In this document: piece after piece, positions 44,611-54,286 of the stretch
Numbering within the stretch: the stretch's first letter is position 1
How the letters are laid out: every line of letters starts with the position of its first letter
Assembly (NCBI GenBank): GCA_019114515.1
Contig: DXFH01000011.1
Coordinates: forward strand, 1 to 64,000
Reading direction: 5' to 3'
DNA length: 64,000 nt
Source: Candidatus Limosilactobacillus merdigallinarum
GTDB lineage: Bacteria; Bacillota; Bacilli; Lactobacillales; Lactobacillaceae
Made by a program: the position numbers and the translations under genes
Notes under the pieces: generated by a model
Seen by the model: the letters and a program-made list of their open reading frames with translations, nothing else
Databases searched by the model: none
What the model was told of the DNA's origin: nothing

Positions 44611-47600
44611 CTACTCTCCTTGAAGCTCGTATAGTTGACCCGTTTGGACAAAGTACAAGCAGCGTTTAGTTACCGGCATCCCGGTTTGACTGACCAATGC
44701 CCGTGCATACAGATTAACTTGCCCGGCATATTTCTTAACCAATCTACTGAACCCTGATTGGTCGTTTAACCGCAAGTGATCGGTCTTGTAATCAAATAAG
44801 GTAATCCCATCTTTTTCAACTAAGTAACCGTCAATAATCCCGTGAATCAGGACTGGTCCATCAGTCTTAGCTAAGCCACTAAAGATATCTTTACCATCCA
44901 TCAACATTGAAAACGGATGCTCACGGTAAAGCTGACGAGGATCTTCCAAAATCCGTCTACCTAGATCAGTGGCATAAAAGTTAGCCACACCTTCTGCATT
45001 AATGGCTTCCGCTAGATGGTCGCTTGCAATAAGCTTTTGTGCCCGTAAATCACTAATGGTTTTTCTTACCATATTGATGTCAACCTGGCCATTTTCGACA
45101 TTCAGCTTTTGAAATACTAGGTGGGTTGCTGTCCCAATTTCTGCAGCAGACAAGCGGCTATCAGTATTCATAAACTGTGGTTGGCCAAAATCGGTATCAA
45201 TATATTTACCACTGGTTTTAGGCCGGCCATCATCATACGTCAGCTTTGCCATCGAGCGATCATCTGGATCCTGATTGACAAACAAGCCCCTAATAGCCGA
45301 TACCGATTGGTAAGGAGTCGTTGCTACCGCTGCTTTATGCTGATAGTTCAGATTAATAACCTGGTGAATAAAGTTACGTTCTAAAGCGGTCAGTTTATGA
45401 TCGTTAACAGCAGCCATCTTCTGCTGCCCACGTTTACTATCAAGACTTGCTAACCGTTCATCTACTGCGTTTGCGTCATAAAGGCTCATCGTAAAAGTTG
45501 TATTAATAAACTGACCACCATACCGTGAATCTTGATCAAATTTTTGGTCAATGGTTGACGGCTTAAATTGTGGCGTCCGTACTAGACATGCAATAATCCA
45601 ATCAAGCATTGACTTGGCATTTAGCCGATACTGGGCTCCTAAAGCAAGCGTATCGCTTTGCAAGGCCTTCTCCCATGACTGCCATGATCTTTTGAGGTTG
45701 CCATAGCGATTATTTTCATTGACTGACCCGGTAATCACCAGTCGCTGCTCGGCACGGGTCAAAGCAACATACAACAGCCGCATCTCTTCTGCTCGATTTT
45801 CCCGTTTTAAGGAATCCGTGATGATCGAGCGCTGTGGCAAATCATACTGAGTGGGTAATGTTAATTGATCACTAGCCTCTGAATCAATTAAGGATGATTG
45901 ACCAATTAATTTCAAACCAATTCCTTGGTTAGGATTAATAATCAAATTGCTGGTAACATCCTGATTGTTAAATCCCTTATTACTATTGATTAAAAAGACA
46001 ATGGGGAATTCCAGACCCTTACTACCGTGAATAGTCATTACGTTCACCGCATCATCTGCCCACTGGACAGGAGCCTCGCCTAAGTCCTCATCTTGTTTTT
46101 GCATCCAATCAATAAAATGCACAAATTGGTAAAGTCCCTTAAAGCTGCTGTTTTCATAAGCTTTAGCGCGTTTATACAAAGCGTGGAGGTTAGCTTGTCG
46201 CTGCGCACCGCCTTGCATGATGCCAACATAGTCTAGGAAGCCCGTCTGTTGGTAAATGTGCCAAATTAGTTTGACCAATCCTTCTTGCTGAGCAATCCGC
46301 TGATACTCATGCAAGTCGTTTAAAAATTTGAATAGTTTATTAAACAGGGCAATTTGATCAACATCATCTGTGACAACTTTCAGCGGTAATTTCTTTTTAT
46401 TATTCACAAAGCTTTGAACTGCATGATAGAAATCATCGTAGCGATCGTGAATTCGCAAAAAGGCCATTTCGGGCTCATTTAAGCCCACAATTGGTGACCT
46501 TAGTACCGCCACTAACGGAATATCCTGCAACGGATTATCAATAATTTTGAGTAGTGACACAATTGTTCTAATTTCCGTTGCCTTAAAAAAGTTCTTTGAA
46601 TCATGCACCATTACTGGGATGTTCAACCGTTCAAACTGTGCAATGATTTTAGGGTTGGCCTCTTTATTCCGCTCCAGTAAAACAATGTCAGACGGCTTAA
46701 TTGGCCGCATCTGATGGGTATTCAGGTCATAAATTTTTTCGCCATTATCTAACATTTGACGAATCCGCATTCCCACCATCCAGATTTCACCGCTCAGCTT
46801 ATCAGGTCCCTCTGGTCGTTGTACATAGGCTTTTTTAGTGTCATCACTTTGATGGTCATCGGCAGCATTGGCGTCGTAAATCATGACTTCGGTAGCTGGC
46901 TGGTCAGCATCCGTATACCATTCAGCACCATATTTCAGCTGCGCATCCTGATCATAATCCATTTGACCGACTTCTTTATCCATGAGCTGGGTAAAAATCA
47001 AGTTAGTGAAGTCAACGACACCTTGCATCGAACGAAAATTATCTGCTAAGTAAATCATCGTATTCTGCGCTTCATCACCGGCAAACCGCTGTCCCTTTTC
47101 TAAAAAGAGGGTCGGGTCTGCCTGGCGGAAACGGTAAATTGATTGTTTAACGTCGCCGACCATAAACATGTGATTGAACTGCGGATTATGCAACTGGTTC
47201 AATAGTTCATCCTGCAAGCGGTTGGTATCCTGGTATTCATCAACCAGAATTTCTTTAAAGTGTTGTTGCAGTTGTTTACGAACCGCCTTTCCCGCATCTG
47301 AATCGGCAGTCAAAATCTGATAGGCATAGTGTTCGAGGTCACTAAAATCCAATAAGTGACGCTGCAGTTTGGCATCCTGGTAATCTCTACGGTAACGAAT
47401 CGTGACTTTAACCAGCTCTCTCACCATCGTCTGGGCAGCCTTTGTGACCTTAGACATTTGCTCATTGCTGTACATAAAATATGATTTGTGCAGATCATCC
47501 AGGTCCTTCTTCACGGCATCACGACGAGTTTTAATGGCTTGATATTCCTCAGAAGATTTAGGCCCGCTCATTCTTTGAAAATCATCTTTACTAATCAAGC

Positions 47601-48426
47601 TACGCAATTCATCCCAGGTTGTGCCATCTGAAATTGCCTTAAGAATTTGGTCAACTAATTGATAATCATCATTAATGATCTTTGACTTTTTTTCGTCATC
47701 CAGTGAAGGCGCATTATCAACATTCGTTTGCAGGTCTGCTTGATCCTGCAGCAAGCGCCTTTTTAATATCGGCTGCAGCTGATGCACATAAAAGTGACTT
47801 TTAGTCCATTCACCATCCTGTGGCAGTTCATAATTATTAACTAAATTGTCGAGCCATTCTTCAGGACGTGGTTGGGCATTAGCTTCGTTATAAAGCTTCT
47901 CAACAACGTCGGCTAAACCCTCACCAACATTTGACTTTGCGTCTACAAAGTTGCGCGACAGGTCAACGAAGGCTTGTTGTTCGCTTTCCTGACCAAAAAA
48001 ATATTCTTGCAGGTTCTGAAAAATACGTTCCTTGAGTAAATGCTGTTCCGTATCGTCTGTCAGTAAACGATACTGCGGATCCAAACCAATTACATAGTAG
48101 TAGCGCTTAATTACTTGCTCACAGAAAGAGTGGATCGTTGAAATATTTGCAATCGCGACCCGGTTCACCTGCCTGCGTAACTGCGGATTGTCTGATTTTA
48201 ACAATCGCTTGCGAATACGTTCGCGCATGTTTTTAGCCGCTTCGTTAGTAAAGGTTACCAACAGCATTGAATCGATATTCAAATCTGGATTATCTTGCAG
48301 GAGGCCAATTACCCGCTCAACTAATACAGCGGTCTTGCCCGACCCTGCTGAGGCAGACACCAGGATATCCTTATTGCGTTCCTTTACCGCTGATTGCTGC
48401 GCAGTAGTCATATCATTTACGTCCAT
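44611..48426 (-). CDS. addA: ATP-dependent helicase/nuclease subunit A (AddA/RexA)
   Basis: Processes double-strand breaks for recombination with AddB. The roughly 1271-residue UvrD-type helicase has Walker A ASAGSGKTAVLVERV (about residues 25-39), DEYQDTN, VGDVKQSIYRFRQA and LLYVALTRAEQRLVI. A C-terminal nuclease domain has GIIDGYL, LFDYKTD and QVNLYARAL. I take ATG 48426, 8 nt after AAAGGGG; a GTG at 48435 is the alternative. It overlaps the end of addB by 14 bp. Confidence 0.95.
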   Translation of the reverse strand: MDVNDMTTAQQSAVKERNKDILVSASAGSGKTAVLVERVIGLLQDNPDLNIDSMLLVTFTNEAAKNMRERIRKRLLKSDNPQLRRQVNRVAIANISTIHSFCEQVIKRYYYVIGLDPQYRLLTDDTEQHLLKERIFQNLQEYFFGQESEQQAFVDLSRNFVDAKSNVGEGLADVVEKLYNEANAQPRPEEWLDNLVNNYELPQDGEWTKSHFYVHQLQPILKRRLLQDQADLQTNVDNAPSLDDEKKSKIINDDYQLVDQILKAISDGTTWDELRSLISKDDFQRMSGPKSSEEYQAIKTRRDAVKKDLDDLHKSYFMYSNEQMSKVTKAAQTMVRELVKVTIRYRRDYQDAKLQRHLLDFSDLEHYAYQILTADSDAGKAVRKQLQQHFKEILVDEYQDTNRLQDELLNQLHNPQFNHMFMVGDVKQSIYRFRQADPTLFLEKGQRFAGDEAQNTMIYLADNFRSMQGVVDFTNLIFTQLMDKEVGQMDYDQDAQLKYGAEWYTDADQPATEVMIYDANAADDHQSDDTKKAYVQRPEGPDKLSGEIWMVGMRIRQMLDNGEKIYDLNTHQMRPIKPSDIVLLERNKEANPKIIAQFERLNIPVMVHDSKNFFKATEIRTIVSLLKIIDNPLQDIPLVAVLRSPIVGLNEPEMAFLRIHDRYDDFYHAVQSFVNNKKKLPLKVVTDDVDQIALFNKLFKFLNDLHEYQRIAQQEGLVKLIWHIYQQTGFLDYVGIMQGGAQRQANLHALYKRAKAYENSSFKGLYQFVHFIDWMQKQDEDLGEAPVQWADDAVNVMTIHGSKGLEFPIVFLINSNKGFNNQDVTSNLIINPNQGIGLKLIGQSSLIDSEASDQLTLPTQYDLPQRSIITDSLKRENRAEEMRLLYVALTRAEQRLVITGSVNENNRYGNLKRSWQSWEKALQSDTLALGAQYRLNAKSMLDWIIACLVRTPQFKPSTIDQKFDQDSRYGGQFINTTFTMSLYDANAVDERLASLDSKRGQQKMAAVNDHKLTALERNFIHQVINLNYQHKAAVATTPYQSVSAIRGLFVNQDPDDRSMAKLTYDDGRPKTSGKYIDTDFGQPQFMNTDSRLSAAEIGTATHLVFQKLNVENGQVDINMVRKTISDLRAQKLIASDHLAEAINAEGVANFYATDLGRRILEDPRQLYREHPFSMLMDGKDIFSGLAKTDGPVLIHGIIDGYLVEKDGITLFDYKTDHLRLNDQSGFSRLVKKYAGQVNLYARALVSQTGMPVTKRCLYFVQTGQLYELQGE

Positions 48427-51400
48427 CGTCTGCACCCCTTTCTTCTTTCAATTCGTTCAACACATCATCATCCGTCATATTGATGTAGTTATATTTGTGG
48501 TAATCCAGCATATTGTCGAAACGGAAAATATCCAGGTAATCACTATAATCTAGCCCCGTCTTCTTATCACGATGGAAAGGCCGCAATGCCACATCGCCAG
48601 CAAAAATGTTAGTAGCAGCATTAACCAGCAACTGTTCGTTTCGGCGTAATAATTCACCCAGTTCTTCGGGACTAACTAGTAAACTGCCACTTTTTTTCTT
48701 AAACGTATATGGCTGTTGATCCTTATTTTCGCCCTTATTTTTCTTCGTACTAAGGTCTAATAGCAGCTGCTTTCCCTTAGTGAGACCATGGTCCATCCCC
48801 ATCAATAGCTGCGGATCATTCATCATAACACCATGATAAAGGTGGTTGTGCAATTCAATATCACTTAAGCTGCCTGTTTGCAGATCACTATATTTGTAAT
48901 TCGGTGAAGCAAGATGCAGGTAAAGAGCACCACCAATTTTGCCGTTAGCATCAATAGCAACTAAATGCTGTTGCAGACTATTCAAGTAGGTCAGCATCTG
49001 CAGGTCCAAACCGTTATAAGCGTCGACCAGGTCAAACACCTTGTTACCAGATTTATAGTCCACCACATTGTAATAAGTCGCGTCACCAGCTACCGGAATC
49101 TGATCCAACCGGTCAATGCGCCCGCGCACAAATACCTGCTGGCCATTCTGCAATGGATACCGCAGGGCTGCCCATGCACCTTTTGCTTCTCGTGCCTGGT
49201 CAAAACTCAATTCCACATGCACTGGTTGAGCATTGCTTAACTGTGCTTGATTCCGCAACACGCGCCCCATGGTAATGACTACATTTTGTAAATACCGTTT
49301 CTGATAACCAATTCGCCGGTAGTTGTTAGCTAATTCATCAATTGCCGGCTGCTGGGCAAATGCCCATTTTGTCGCCCTTTGCAGACGCTGGACCAATTCC
49401 TGATCACTTAAGTCAGCTAGCAGGACATTATCTTGAATAATTCCCTTAACAAAGTTTTCCATCGAGTCATGGTAGAACGTTCCCGAACTGGCATTAGAAA
49501 TCTCCAACTCATCACGCTTCTTTAATTTCAATCCGTATTTCAGGAAATACTCGTATGGATTGCGAAAGTAAGTTTGCAGTTGTGAAATGGAGGCATTCAG
49601 CGTATTATGCCGGTCTCTTGTTTTGTCTTGTGGGTGAAGCGGATCCGGTTCCCCATATAGCAAACTAGCCATCGATTTTGAAAGATTAGTAGTTTCATTT
49701 TTATACTGTAAATTCCGCAAGCGTGCCACCTGATCTTGGTTCAGCTGCTCGCTGACTAATCGCCAAGCACTGCCTAATTTAGCAGTACTGTTTTTCACAT
49801 CGCGATATACCTGAACATATGATGACCAAGTTGCTGTCCGCGAACTAATAAACGGCTTTAATTGTGTAAAGTTGCTTTGCGCTACTGGTACCATCGGCAG
49901 GTCGTGTATAAATGATTGTGTTTGATCATTATATTGATTGCAATATCTGGCCAGCCCGATCATATAAGGTGACGGTCGCAATGCTCCTTCATCGCCATCG
50001 CCAATTGGCGCAGACAAGAATAATTCTTTCTTGGCTGCTAACATTCCTAAGCAGTTAATTAATGGTTCATTATGGGTACGACTTAAGCCAACTTGTGCCA
50101 GATATTGATTATCTCCCAAGCAGGTTTGCAGTAATTGCCGATCATCATCACTTAATAAGCTGTTATTAACCGAAAATTCCGGCATGACATCGTCGGTCGA
50201 TCCAATCATGAAAACCACTTTACGTTGATCAGTCTGCGTAATCCCCGTTTCTGATACCAAAACCTGATCCATCGTGGACGGGATTTGCGAATAGGTTGCC
50301 GTTTGAAAACCAACCGTCAGTAAATTCTGAAATGACTCTAGCTCAAACTGATCGTCACCCATAATCGTGACATATTCATCTAATAAATTGCAGAAGGTAT
50401 TCCAAGCCTGCTGCGGTTCTTGAGCCTGATTCAAATCGCCCGCCGCACTTGATCTGTTTGCCCAGTACTTCAGCTGGTCTTGCACATTTAACTGACTCAA
50501 GCCTTGATAGAGAACAGTGGCACCCATCTTACCAGTCTGAGCGTCCTTTAATTGCTCCACCAGTGGTGCGACCTGGTCACGGACATAGTCATGAACCAGA
50601 TTAAGTTGTGCACTTAGCTGCGCCTGCCGCTGTTCTGCTAGTTGACTTTCTTTGGTAGGATTAGCTGCCATATCGGCCTGAAACAGTGGATCATATGACC
50701 ATTCTGCCTTCGTTAACCAATCTTTTTTCGTCCGGCTATACTTCAAGCACCAATTCTCTGTTAAGTAAACCGCATTTGCAAAGTCTGTCCTATTAATTCC
50801 TGTTGGTATTAGTAATCCTGTCTTTAACAGCTGCAAAATGTCTTCCAACTGGTAATCACGGTCAACAATCTTAAACAGAGCATCTAATAACGTAACCAGC
50901 GGAGCATCCACCATTGACCGATCATTATCGTTAAATATTGGTACATCGTTCATTTGGAAAATAGGCTCCATGATTGTTTCATAGCCGTCTAAGTGCCGGG
51001 TCAAAATCAAGAAATCACGGTAACGGTAGTTTTCGTTTGCCACCATCTGTCGAATTTTAGCCGCAACGCGTGACAGTTCATCAAACCGGGTTGGCGCAGT
51101 GAAAAAATGGACATGCTGAACAGTCTGCCCCGCAGGCATCGGTTGGGGTTCGTCCAGCCGTGTCATTTTAGCCATCCATTGCTCGACTACAGAGATATCT
51201 TTGCTGGTTCTTAATGGTCCCGCACTAATATCCGCCAGTAATGCAACCGAATGCTGGTTAGCAAAGCTGCGCAACCGACTGTATTGGTTGGCAGTCATTG
51301 TATATAAACCGGTGTCTGCCGGCTGCTTGGCCATTTCTGGTTTATCCAAAATAAGACTAATCAACGTGCTCGCCCCATTCTGAATCATGGCCTCAACCAA

Positions 51401-52075
51401 TGCTTCTTCCTTCGCTGAAAATTCACTGGTGAAGTGGTCTAGATAAAAATGGGTATGACTAAAATCCTGCTGGTCTAATATCTTCGTCAACAATTCATAC
51501 GTAGTGGCCGTATTCATTCGCCCAGCTAGTGCCTGATCAAACTGGTCATAAACCTGAAACAGCATTTTGATCTTATCAGCAGTATCTTGGTTTTCATCCG
51601 TTGACTGCAGTAGTTTTTGCATGATCTCATCAGTCGCATGCGGATCGATGTTACCGTTAGAAAATTCAATCAATTGCTGGGTTAAATCCTGCACAAAGCC
51701 AGCCTGGTGCGCTTCCTTAGCAAATAAACGAAGATCATCGACTGACATGTTCGCAACAATTTTAGCCACCAGCATTGTCATCCCTACCTGTGAAATTCGT
51801 GGATGCTGATATTGAGGTTGATCACGCAAAAAGAGCCAGGCGAGGCGACTAAAGGAAAGGATTTGCAAGCGTGACTGTGCATAAACATCTTTTGCATGAT
51901 TTAACTCACGGAGACTCTTAAGCACCCGAATTTCAGTCGAAAACTTAATATGGTTTGGTACCAAGTAGAAAAATTGATCATGCGGATGTTCTTGCATATC
52001 GTGATTCAAGCGCTGAATCAAGACTCTCTCATGATCTTCTGCTGCTGGTCCAATGATAAATTGCAGGCTGCTCAT
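48413..52075 (-). CDS. addB: ATP-dependent helicase/nuclease subunit B (AddB/RexB)
   Basis: Partner of AddA. The 1220-residue protein has the degenerate N-terminal helicase start FIIGPAAEDHERVL and a C-terminal RecB-type nuclease domain: GRIDRLDQI, VVDYKSGNK and LDLQMLTYL. The cysteines that hold the iron-sulfur cluster in Bacillus AddB are not apparent, as expected for the streptococcal/lactobacillar RexB form. ATG 52075 is preceded by AAGGAGG at 7 nt. First gene of addB-addA-GDPD. Confidence 0.94.
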   Translation of the reverse strand: MSSLQFIIGPAAEDHERVLIQRLNHDMQEHPHDQFFYLVPNHIKFSTEIRVLKSLRELNHAKDVYAQSRLQILSFSRLAWLFLRDQPQYQHPRISQVGMTMLVAKIVANMSVDDLRLFAKEAHQAGFVQDLTQQLIEFSNGNIDPHATDEIMQKLLQSTDENQDTADKIKMLFQVYDQFDQALAGRMNTATTYELLTKILDQQDFSHTHFYLDHFTSEFSAKEEALVEAMIQNGASTLISLILDKPEMAKQPADTGLYTMTANQYSRLRSFANQHSVALLADISAGPLRTSKDISVVEQWMAKMTRLDEPQPMPAGQTVQHVHFFTAPTRFDELSRVAAKIRQMVANENYRYRDFLILTRHLDGYETIMEPIFQMNDVPIFNDNDRSMVDAPLVTLLDALFKIVDRDYQLEDILQLLKTGLLIPTGINRTDFANAVYLTENWCLKYSRTKKDWLTKAEWSYDPLFQADMAANPTKESQLAEQRQAQLSAQLNLVHDYVRDQVAPLVEQLKDAQTGKMGATVLYQGLSQLNVQDQLKYWANRSSAAGDLNQAQEPQQAWNTFCNLLDEYVTIMGDDQFELESFQNLLTVGFQTATYSQIPSTMDQVLVSETGITQTDQRKVVFMIGSTDDVMPEFSVNNSLLSDDDRQLLQTCLGDNQYLAQVGLSRTHNEPLINCLGMLAAKKELFLSAPIGDGDEGALRPSPYMIGLARYCNQYNDQTQSFIHDLPMVPVAQSNFTQLKPFISSRTATWSSYVQVYRDVKNSTAKLGSAWRLVSEQLNQDQVARLRNLQYKNETTNLSKSMASLLYGEPDPLHPQDKTRDRHNTLNASISQLQTYFRNPYEYFLKYGLKLKKRDELEISNASSGTFYHDSMENFVKGIIQDNVLLADLSDQELVQRLQRATKWAFAQQPAIDELANNYRRIGYQKRYLQNVVITMGRVLRNQAQLSNAQPVHVELSFDQAREAKGAWAALRYPLQNGQQVFVRGRIDRLDQIPVAGDATYYNVVDYKSGNKVFDLVDAYNGLDLQMLTYLNSLQQHLVAIDANGKIGGALYLHLASPNYKYSDLQTGSLSDIELHNHLYHGVMMNDPQLLMGMDHGLTKGKQLLLDLSTKKNKGENKDQQPYTFKKKSGSLLVSPEELGELLRRNEQLLVNAATNIFAGDVALRPFHRDKKTGLDYSDYLDIFRFDNMLDYHKYNYINMTDDDVLNELKEERGADDGRK

Positions 52076-52102
52076 CAATGATCCTCCTTAAAATTTGCTC
52101 CA

Positions 52103-52146
52103 ACAAAAAACGCGGCCGAAGTCATTTGCAACTTCTAAGCCACGAC
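52103..52146 (-). terminator. Terminator of the cardiolipin synthase gene
   Basis: An imperfect GC-rich stem (GTGGCTTAGAAGT with ACTTCGGCCGC) is followed by T6 on the minus strand, between cls and addB. Confidence 0.75.
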
Positions 52147-52163
52147 TCCTTGTAGTCAGCTTA

Positions 52164-53636
52164 CTACAAAATCGGTGCTAAGAGACGACAGAATGTCTGC
52201 TTAAAGCGTAGTCCCAATGGTTGCTGAGCGAACATTTCCGGCGTCACTACTTTACATTCACGAATATCATCCATATAAATTCTTTCTAGTTGATCCGTTG
52301 TGGCTGGATCATAAATAAAACAATTAATTTCGAAATTAATATTAAAACTACGATAATCAAGGTTGGCAGATCCAACTGAAGCCAGTTTGCCATCTACCAT
52401 AACAGTTTTTGCATGCAGAAATCCTCGCTCATAGTAGTAAATAGTGACCCCTTCGTTGGCCAACTCCCGGGCAAAGTACTGACTAGCACGGTAAACGAAG
52501 GGGTGATCAGGTTTGCATGGAATCATAATCCGCACATCAACGCCTGAATGAGCGGCAATCTTTAGGGCGTCTAAGATACTGTCATCTGGGATCAAATAAG
52601 GCGTCTGAATCCAAATGTGGTCTGTCGCGGCATTAATTAACCGCAGATAACCTAGTTTAATCTTCTCTAACCGGCTATCGGGTCCACAATCAACCACCTG
52701 CATCGCAGTAAAACCATGATGAACTTTGATTGGCGGAAAATAAGAATGGAAATGCAAAATCCGTTCATCATCGTTAGTCATGGAAGCGTTCCAGTCACGG
52801 ATGAAGCGCTGTTGCAAAGAATAAACGGCACCGCCTAAAATCCGTAAATGCGTATCCCGCCAAGGACCAAATTTAGCAACTCGTCCCAGATACTGGTCAC
52901 CAATGTTAAAGCCGCCAACATAGCCATATTTACCATCCAGCACCACAATTTTACGGTGGTCACGGTAGTTGATTCGAAAGTCAAATAAGTTGCTGCTGGT
53001 CATTAAGAATGGAGCGGCATGACCGCCATTTTCTCGCAACTGATTATAGAAGCTCGGCTTAACGCCACGAGACCCCCATGAGTCATAGAGCACACGTACT
53101 TCTACTCCTTGCGCGGCCTTTTCTTCTAGCAGCGTCCGCAAATCATTTCCGATCTGATCGTTATAAATCGTGTAAAACTCGATGTGAATCGACTTCTTAG
53201 CAGCGGCAATATCCTTAAATAACTGGTTAAAGAATTCGTCACTGCCATCATAAATATCAACGTGGTTGTGACGGGTGAAATAGGCGTGATCAATGCTATG
53301 AAACAGCTGAACGGTCCGCCAGTAGGTTCGATTGGTAGCTTCTTCCGGCTGCTCCATCTCATGAAACTGCTTTTGCTGATCTTCAAAAGCCGACTTTAAT
53401 TCAATTTGTGTGGCAGTTTGAATCCGCGCCATCCGTTTCTTAGTTGGTTTCCGTCCCAAGAAGGCATAGGCAATAAAACCCAGTACCGGAATTAAAGTCA
53501 AGACTAACAACCAGGCCCAGGTGGCGGCAATGTCTCTTTTTTCGCGGAAAACGGTGATGACAGCAGCAATTTCATTGAAGAGGATAATCACGAGCAATGT
53601 CCATAGAATTATCCGCCATGTTGCTGTGATCATCAT
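52164..53636 (-). CDS. cls: Cardiolipin synthase
   Basis: Makes cardiolipin from two phosphatidylglycerols at the membrane. The 490-residue phospholipase D-family protein has two N-terminal helices (about residues 8-62). It has both HKD motifs, HRKIVVLDGKYGYVGGFN and HAKTVMVDGKLASVGSANLD. Length and motifs are complete. Two ATGs occur in tandem at the start after a weak GAGGCGGGG site. Confidence 0.95.
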   Translation of the reverse strand: MMITATWRIILWTLLVIILFNEIAAVITVFREKRDIAATWAWLLVLTLIPVLGFIAYAFLGRKPTKKRMARIQTATQIELKSAFEDQQKQFHEMEQPEEATNRTYWRTVQLFHSIDHAYFTRHNHVDIYDGSDEFFNQLFKDIAAAKKSIHIEFYTIYNDQIGNDLRTLLEEKAAQGVEVRVLYDSWGSRGVKPSFYNQLRENGGHAAPFLMTSSNLFDFRINYRDHRKIVVLDGKYGYVGGFNIGDQYLGRVAKFGPWRDTHLRILGGAVYSLQQRFIRDWNASMTNDDERILHFHSYFPPIKVHHGFTAMQVVDCGPDSRLEKIKLGYLRLINAATDHIWIQTPYLIPDDSILDALKIAAHSGVDVRIMIPCKPDHPFVYRASQYFARELANEGVTIYYYERGFLHAKTVMVDGKLASVGSANLDYRSFNINFEINCFIYDPATTDQLERIYMDDIRECKVVTPEMFAQQPLGLRFKQTFCRLLAPIL

Positions 53637-53870
53637 CCCCGCCTCTTTTCAATTCTTTACTGCAGATTGAAAGGTAATTATTTTACCTACTCTTTATGTT
53701 ATTCTGTGACGCTGTTGAATGTGGATTGTAGCAGCCATAATTGAATGAATATAAATTTATTCCATATTTAAGCCCAAAGCGTTTAAAAATTGGAGTTACT
53801 AATCTGCATTAATATATTGTTAAGTAATTAAGTCGATAAAAACTCTTCCGCAATATTTATTAACGTTATT
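53637..53870. other. AT-rich intergenic stretch
   Basis: No gene or clear signal other than the likely upstream region of cls. Confidence 0.4.
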
Positions 53871-53884
53871 AAAACTTGTGAATG

Positions 53885-54060
53885 CTCGGAGGGCTCAGCA
53901 GTGAAATCCGTCTTAGCGAGAATTCGCTTAGACGGAGCCTCAGTTTGAAGACCGTAGTAAACGGGCTTCAAATGATGGCCACTTCGATCCAGACCGAAAA
54001 GAGCAAAACAAGTTTTAATCCATATAGCTTCATAACTATGTGCCATACTAGTTTTCAATT
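53885..54060. repeat. Intergenic twin-hairpin element (possible structured RNA or miniature repeat)
   Basis: Two adjacent strong inverted repeats lie here. The first has a 13-bp stem at 53907-53936 with a GAAT loop (arms CCGTCTTAGCGA/TCGCTTAGACGG), extended by GAGG-g-CTC and GAGCCTC outside it. The second is TTTGAAG-a-CCGT-AGTAA-ACGG-g-CTTCAAA at 53944-53972. No T run follows. A 76-codon minus frame spans the area, but its content is dictated by the repeats. Confidence 0.55.
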
Positions 54061-54117
54061 CAAAAGTCTCAATACAATTTTAACGCATCTAATTTCGTGA
54101 ACCAACAACGTTTGTCC

Positions 54118-54123
54118 TTTATA
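54118..54123 (+). promoter_or_regulatory. -10 box of the small membrane protein gene
   Basis: TATAAT lies 32 bp before the ATG; the -35 is weak. Confidence 0.45.
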
Positions 54124-54154
54124 ATTGGGAACAAATTATAAGGAGTGGTTCATT

Positions 54155-54286
54155 ATGATAGATTCTGTACTCGGCCTTGGCCAAATTCACGCTTTTCACA
54201 TGTTATTTAGAGAAGATCCGCGCCTTACTGTGATTGTTCTCATTTTGCTCGTTGCGTTAGCATATTACTTTCAGTCACGGCGTTAG
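54155..54286 (+). CDS. 43-residue single-span membrane protein
   Basis: ATG with AAGGAG (spacing 9) opens a 43-residue frame: an amphipathic start (MIDSVLGLGQIHAFHMLFRE), then LTVIVLILLVALAYYF and a basic SRR end. A TATAAT box lies upstream. It points into the decayed DHA2 exporter gene and overlaps its stop region by 4 bases. I do not recognise the family; the composition fits a small membrane regulator or toxin-like peptide, but nothing else supports a function. Confidence 0.65.
   Translation: MIDSVLGLGQIHAFHMLFREDPRLTVIVLILLVALAYYFQSRR

Noticed and set aside
53828-54058. 76-codon minus-strand gene
   Set aside because: No ribosome site; its sequence is produced by the two hairpins, and no recognisable domain is present.
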